NCBI GenBank assembly: GCA_024683455.1
Contig: JAIKYE010000072.1
Coordinates: forward strand, 1 to 62,500
Direction of reading: 5' to 3'
DNA length: 62,500 nt
DNA from: Bacteroidaceae bacterium
Lineage (GTDB): Bacteria > Bacteroidota > Bacteroidia > Bacteroidales > Bacteroidaceae
Under the pieces are notes generated by a model. It ran no database searches. It was not told the origin of the DNA and worked only from the letters and a program-made list of their open reading frames with translations. This document shows, in pieces, positions 62,235 through 62,500 of the stretch. Both the position numbers and the translations under genes were made by a program. How positions within the stretch are numbered: the stretch's first letter is position 1; every line of letters starts with the position of its first letter.

Positions 62235-62500
62235 ATGAGAAAGTTTTTCTTATCAATGCTCGTGATGCTGACGACTATCAGCACATCAGCACTAGCACTC
62301 GAAAAGATTGACGGCGTGTACCAGATTGGGTCTGCTGAAGACTTTGCCGAGTTTGCTACACTTGTGAATGGTGGTCAAAGAAATGCCAATGCCGTACTGA
62401 CGGCTGACATTGATTTGGGCGCCACTACTGTTCAAATCGCTATTGGAGGAGATTACGCTGGAGTCTTCAACGGTGCTGGTCATACCATTACCGTTAACCT
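62235..62500 (+). CDS. secreted surface protein (partial, runs off the window)
   Basis: Starts at the ATG of MRKFFLSMLVMLTTISTSALALEK, a good signal peptide, and is still open at the window end. The mature N-terminus reads GVYQIGSAEDFAEFATLVN, ADIDLGATTVQI and YAGVFNGAGHTITVN, the pattern of GLUG/parallel-beta-helix surface proteins of Bacteroidetes. About 88 residues are present, so the domain assignment is provisional. Confidence 0.75.
   Translation, partial: MRKFFLSMLVMLTTISTSALALEKIDGVYQIGSAEDFAEFATLVNGGQRNANAVLTADIDLGATTVQIAIGGDYAGVFNGAGHTITVN

Overview
The window looks like a chromosomal segment of a gut or oral Bacteroidales bacterium, most likely Prevotella or a close relative. Four things point there. 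Promoters are of the Bacteroidetes type (TTTG, about 20 bp, then TAnnTTTG), with no clear Shine-Dalgarno sites. Several secreted proteins end in type IX secretion (T9SS)-like tails. BspA-type leucine-rich-repeat proteins are present. Gene blocks such as nusB-yajC-ybbR-coaE-DUF5606 and DUF1599-DoxX-tpiA-SPOR-folE are, from memory, Bacteroidales arrangements. The genus is an inference; there is no rRNA or other taxonomic marker, and I saw no tRNA gene, CRISPR array, transposase or phage gene.

Layout. 1-1230: paired short chromate transporters. 1275-7414 (-): nusB-yajC-ybbR-coaE-DUF5606 with a secreted CotH-like protein at its end. 7542-13708 (+): PUR-like protein, rplY, then pth-hslR running into a GH30/GH35 galactan-degrading pair. 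13772-17068 (-): large secreted M60-like metallopeptidase flanked by BspA repeats. 17171-21109: a probable signalling locus with a histidine-kinase-like protein lacking its phospho-histidine (-), divergent from an ECF sigma factor, an unusual membrane-anchored protein with a TonB-receptor plug-like domain, and a secreted protein of unknown function. 21324-24005 (-): pepT and a GH8 enzyme. 24112-26145 (+): dnaG. 26132-29917 (-): folE, SPOR protein, an in-frame DoxX-like/TpiA reading frame, DUF1599. 30036-36501 (-): M23/LysM peptidase, ndk, PQQ-propeller lipoprotein, recG, ispD, DJ-1. 36583-39108 (+): nadK and an ABC exporter. 39105-41837 (-): nrdG-nrdD behind a 485-bp regulatory region. 42323-45136 (+): coiled-coil membrane protein, trmB, mrp. 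45175-49278 (-): ilvE, xseB-xseA, BspA-like protein. 49516-55525 (-): sodium-pumping decarboxylase operon followed by a MINPP-like phosphatase and a secreted endonuclease/phosphatase-fold protein. 55808-57641 (+): MATE pump and YfcE-like phosphoesterase. 57628-61965 (-): very large CotH/lamin-tail surface protein. 62235-end (+): start of another secreted protein.

How it works together. The core is housekeeping: translation, replication and repair, nucleotide and cofactor synthesis, and anaerobic metabolism (NrdDG, decarboxylase). Secreted or surface enzymes are repeatedly placed next to or at the ends of these operons. The most unusual content is the sigma-factor locus at 17-21 kb with its repeat array, the DoxX-TpiA fusion reading frame, the LRR-M60-LRR protein, and two regulatory regions with palindromes (upstream of nrdD and of the MATE gene).
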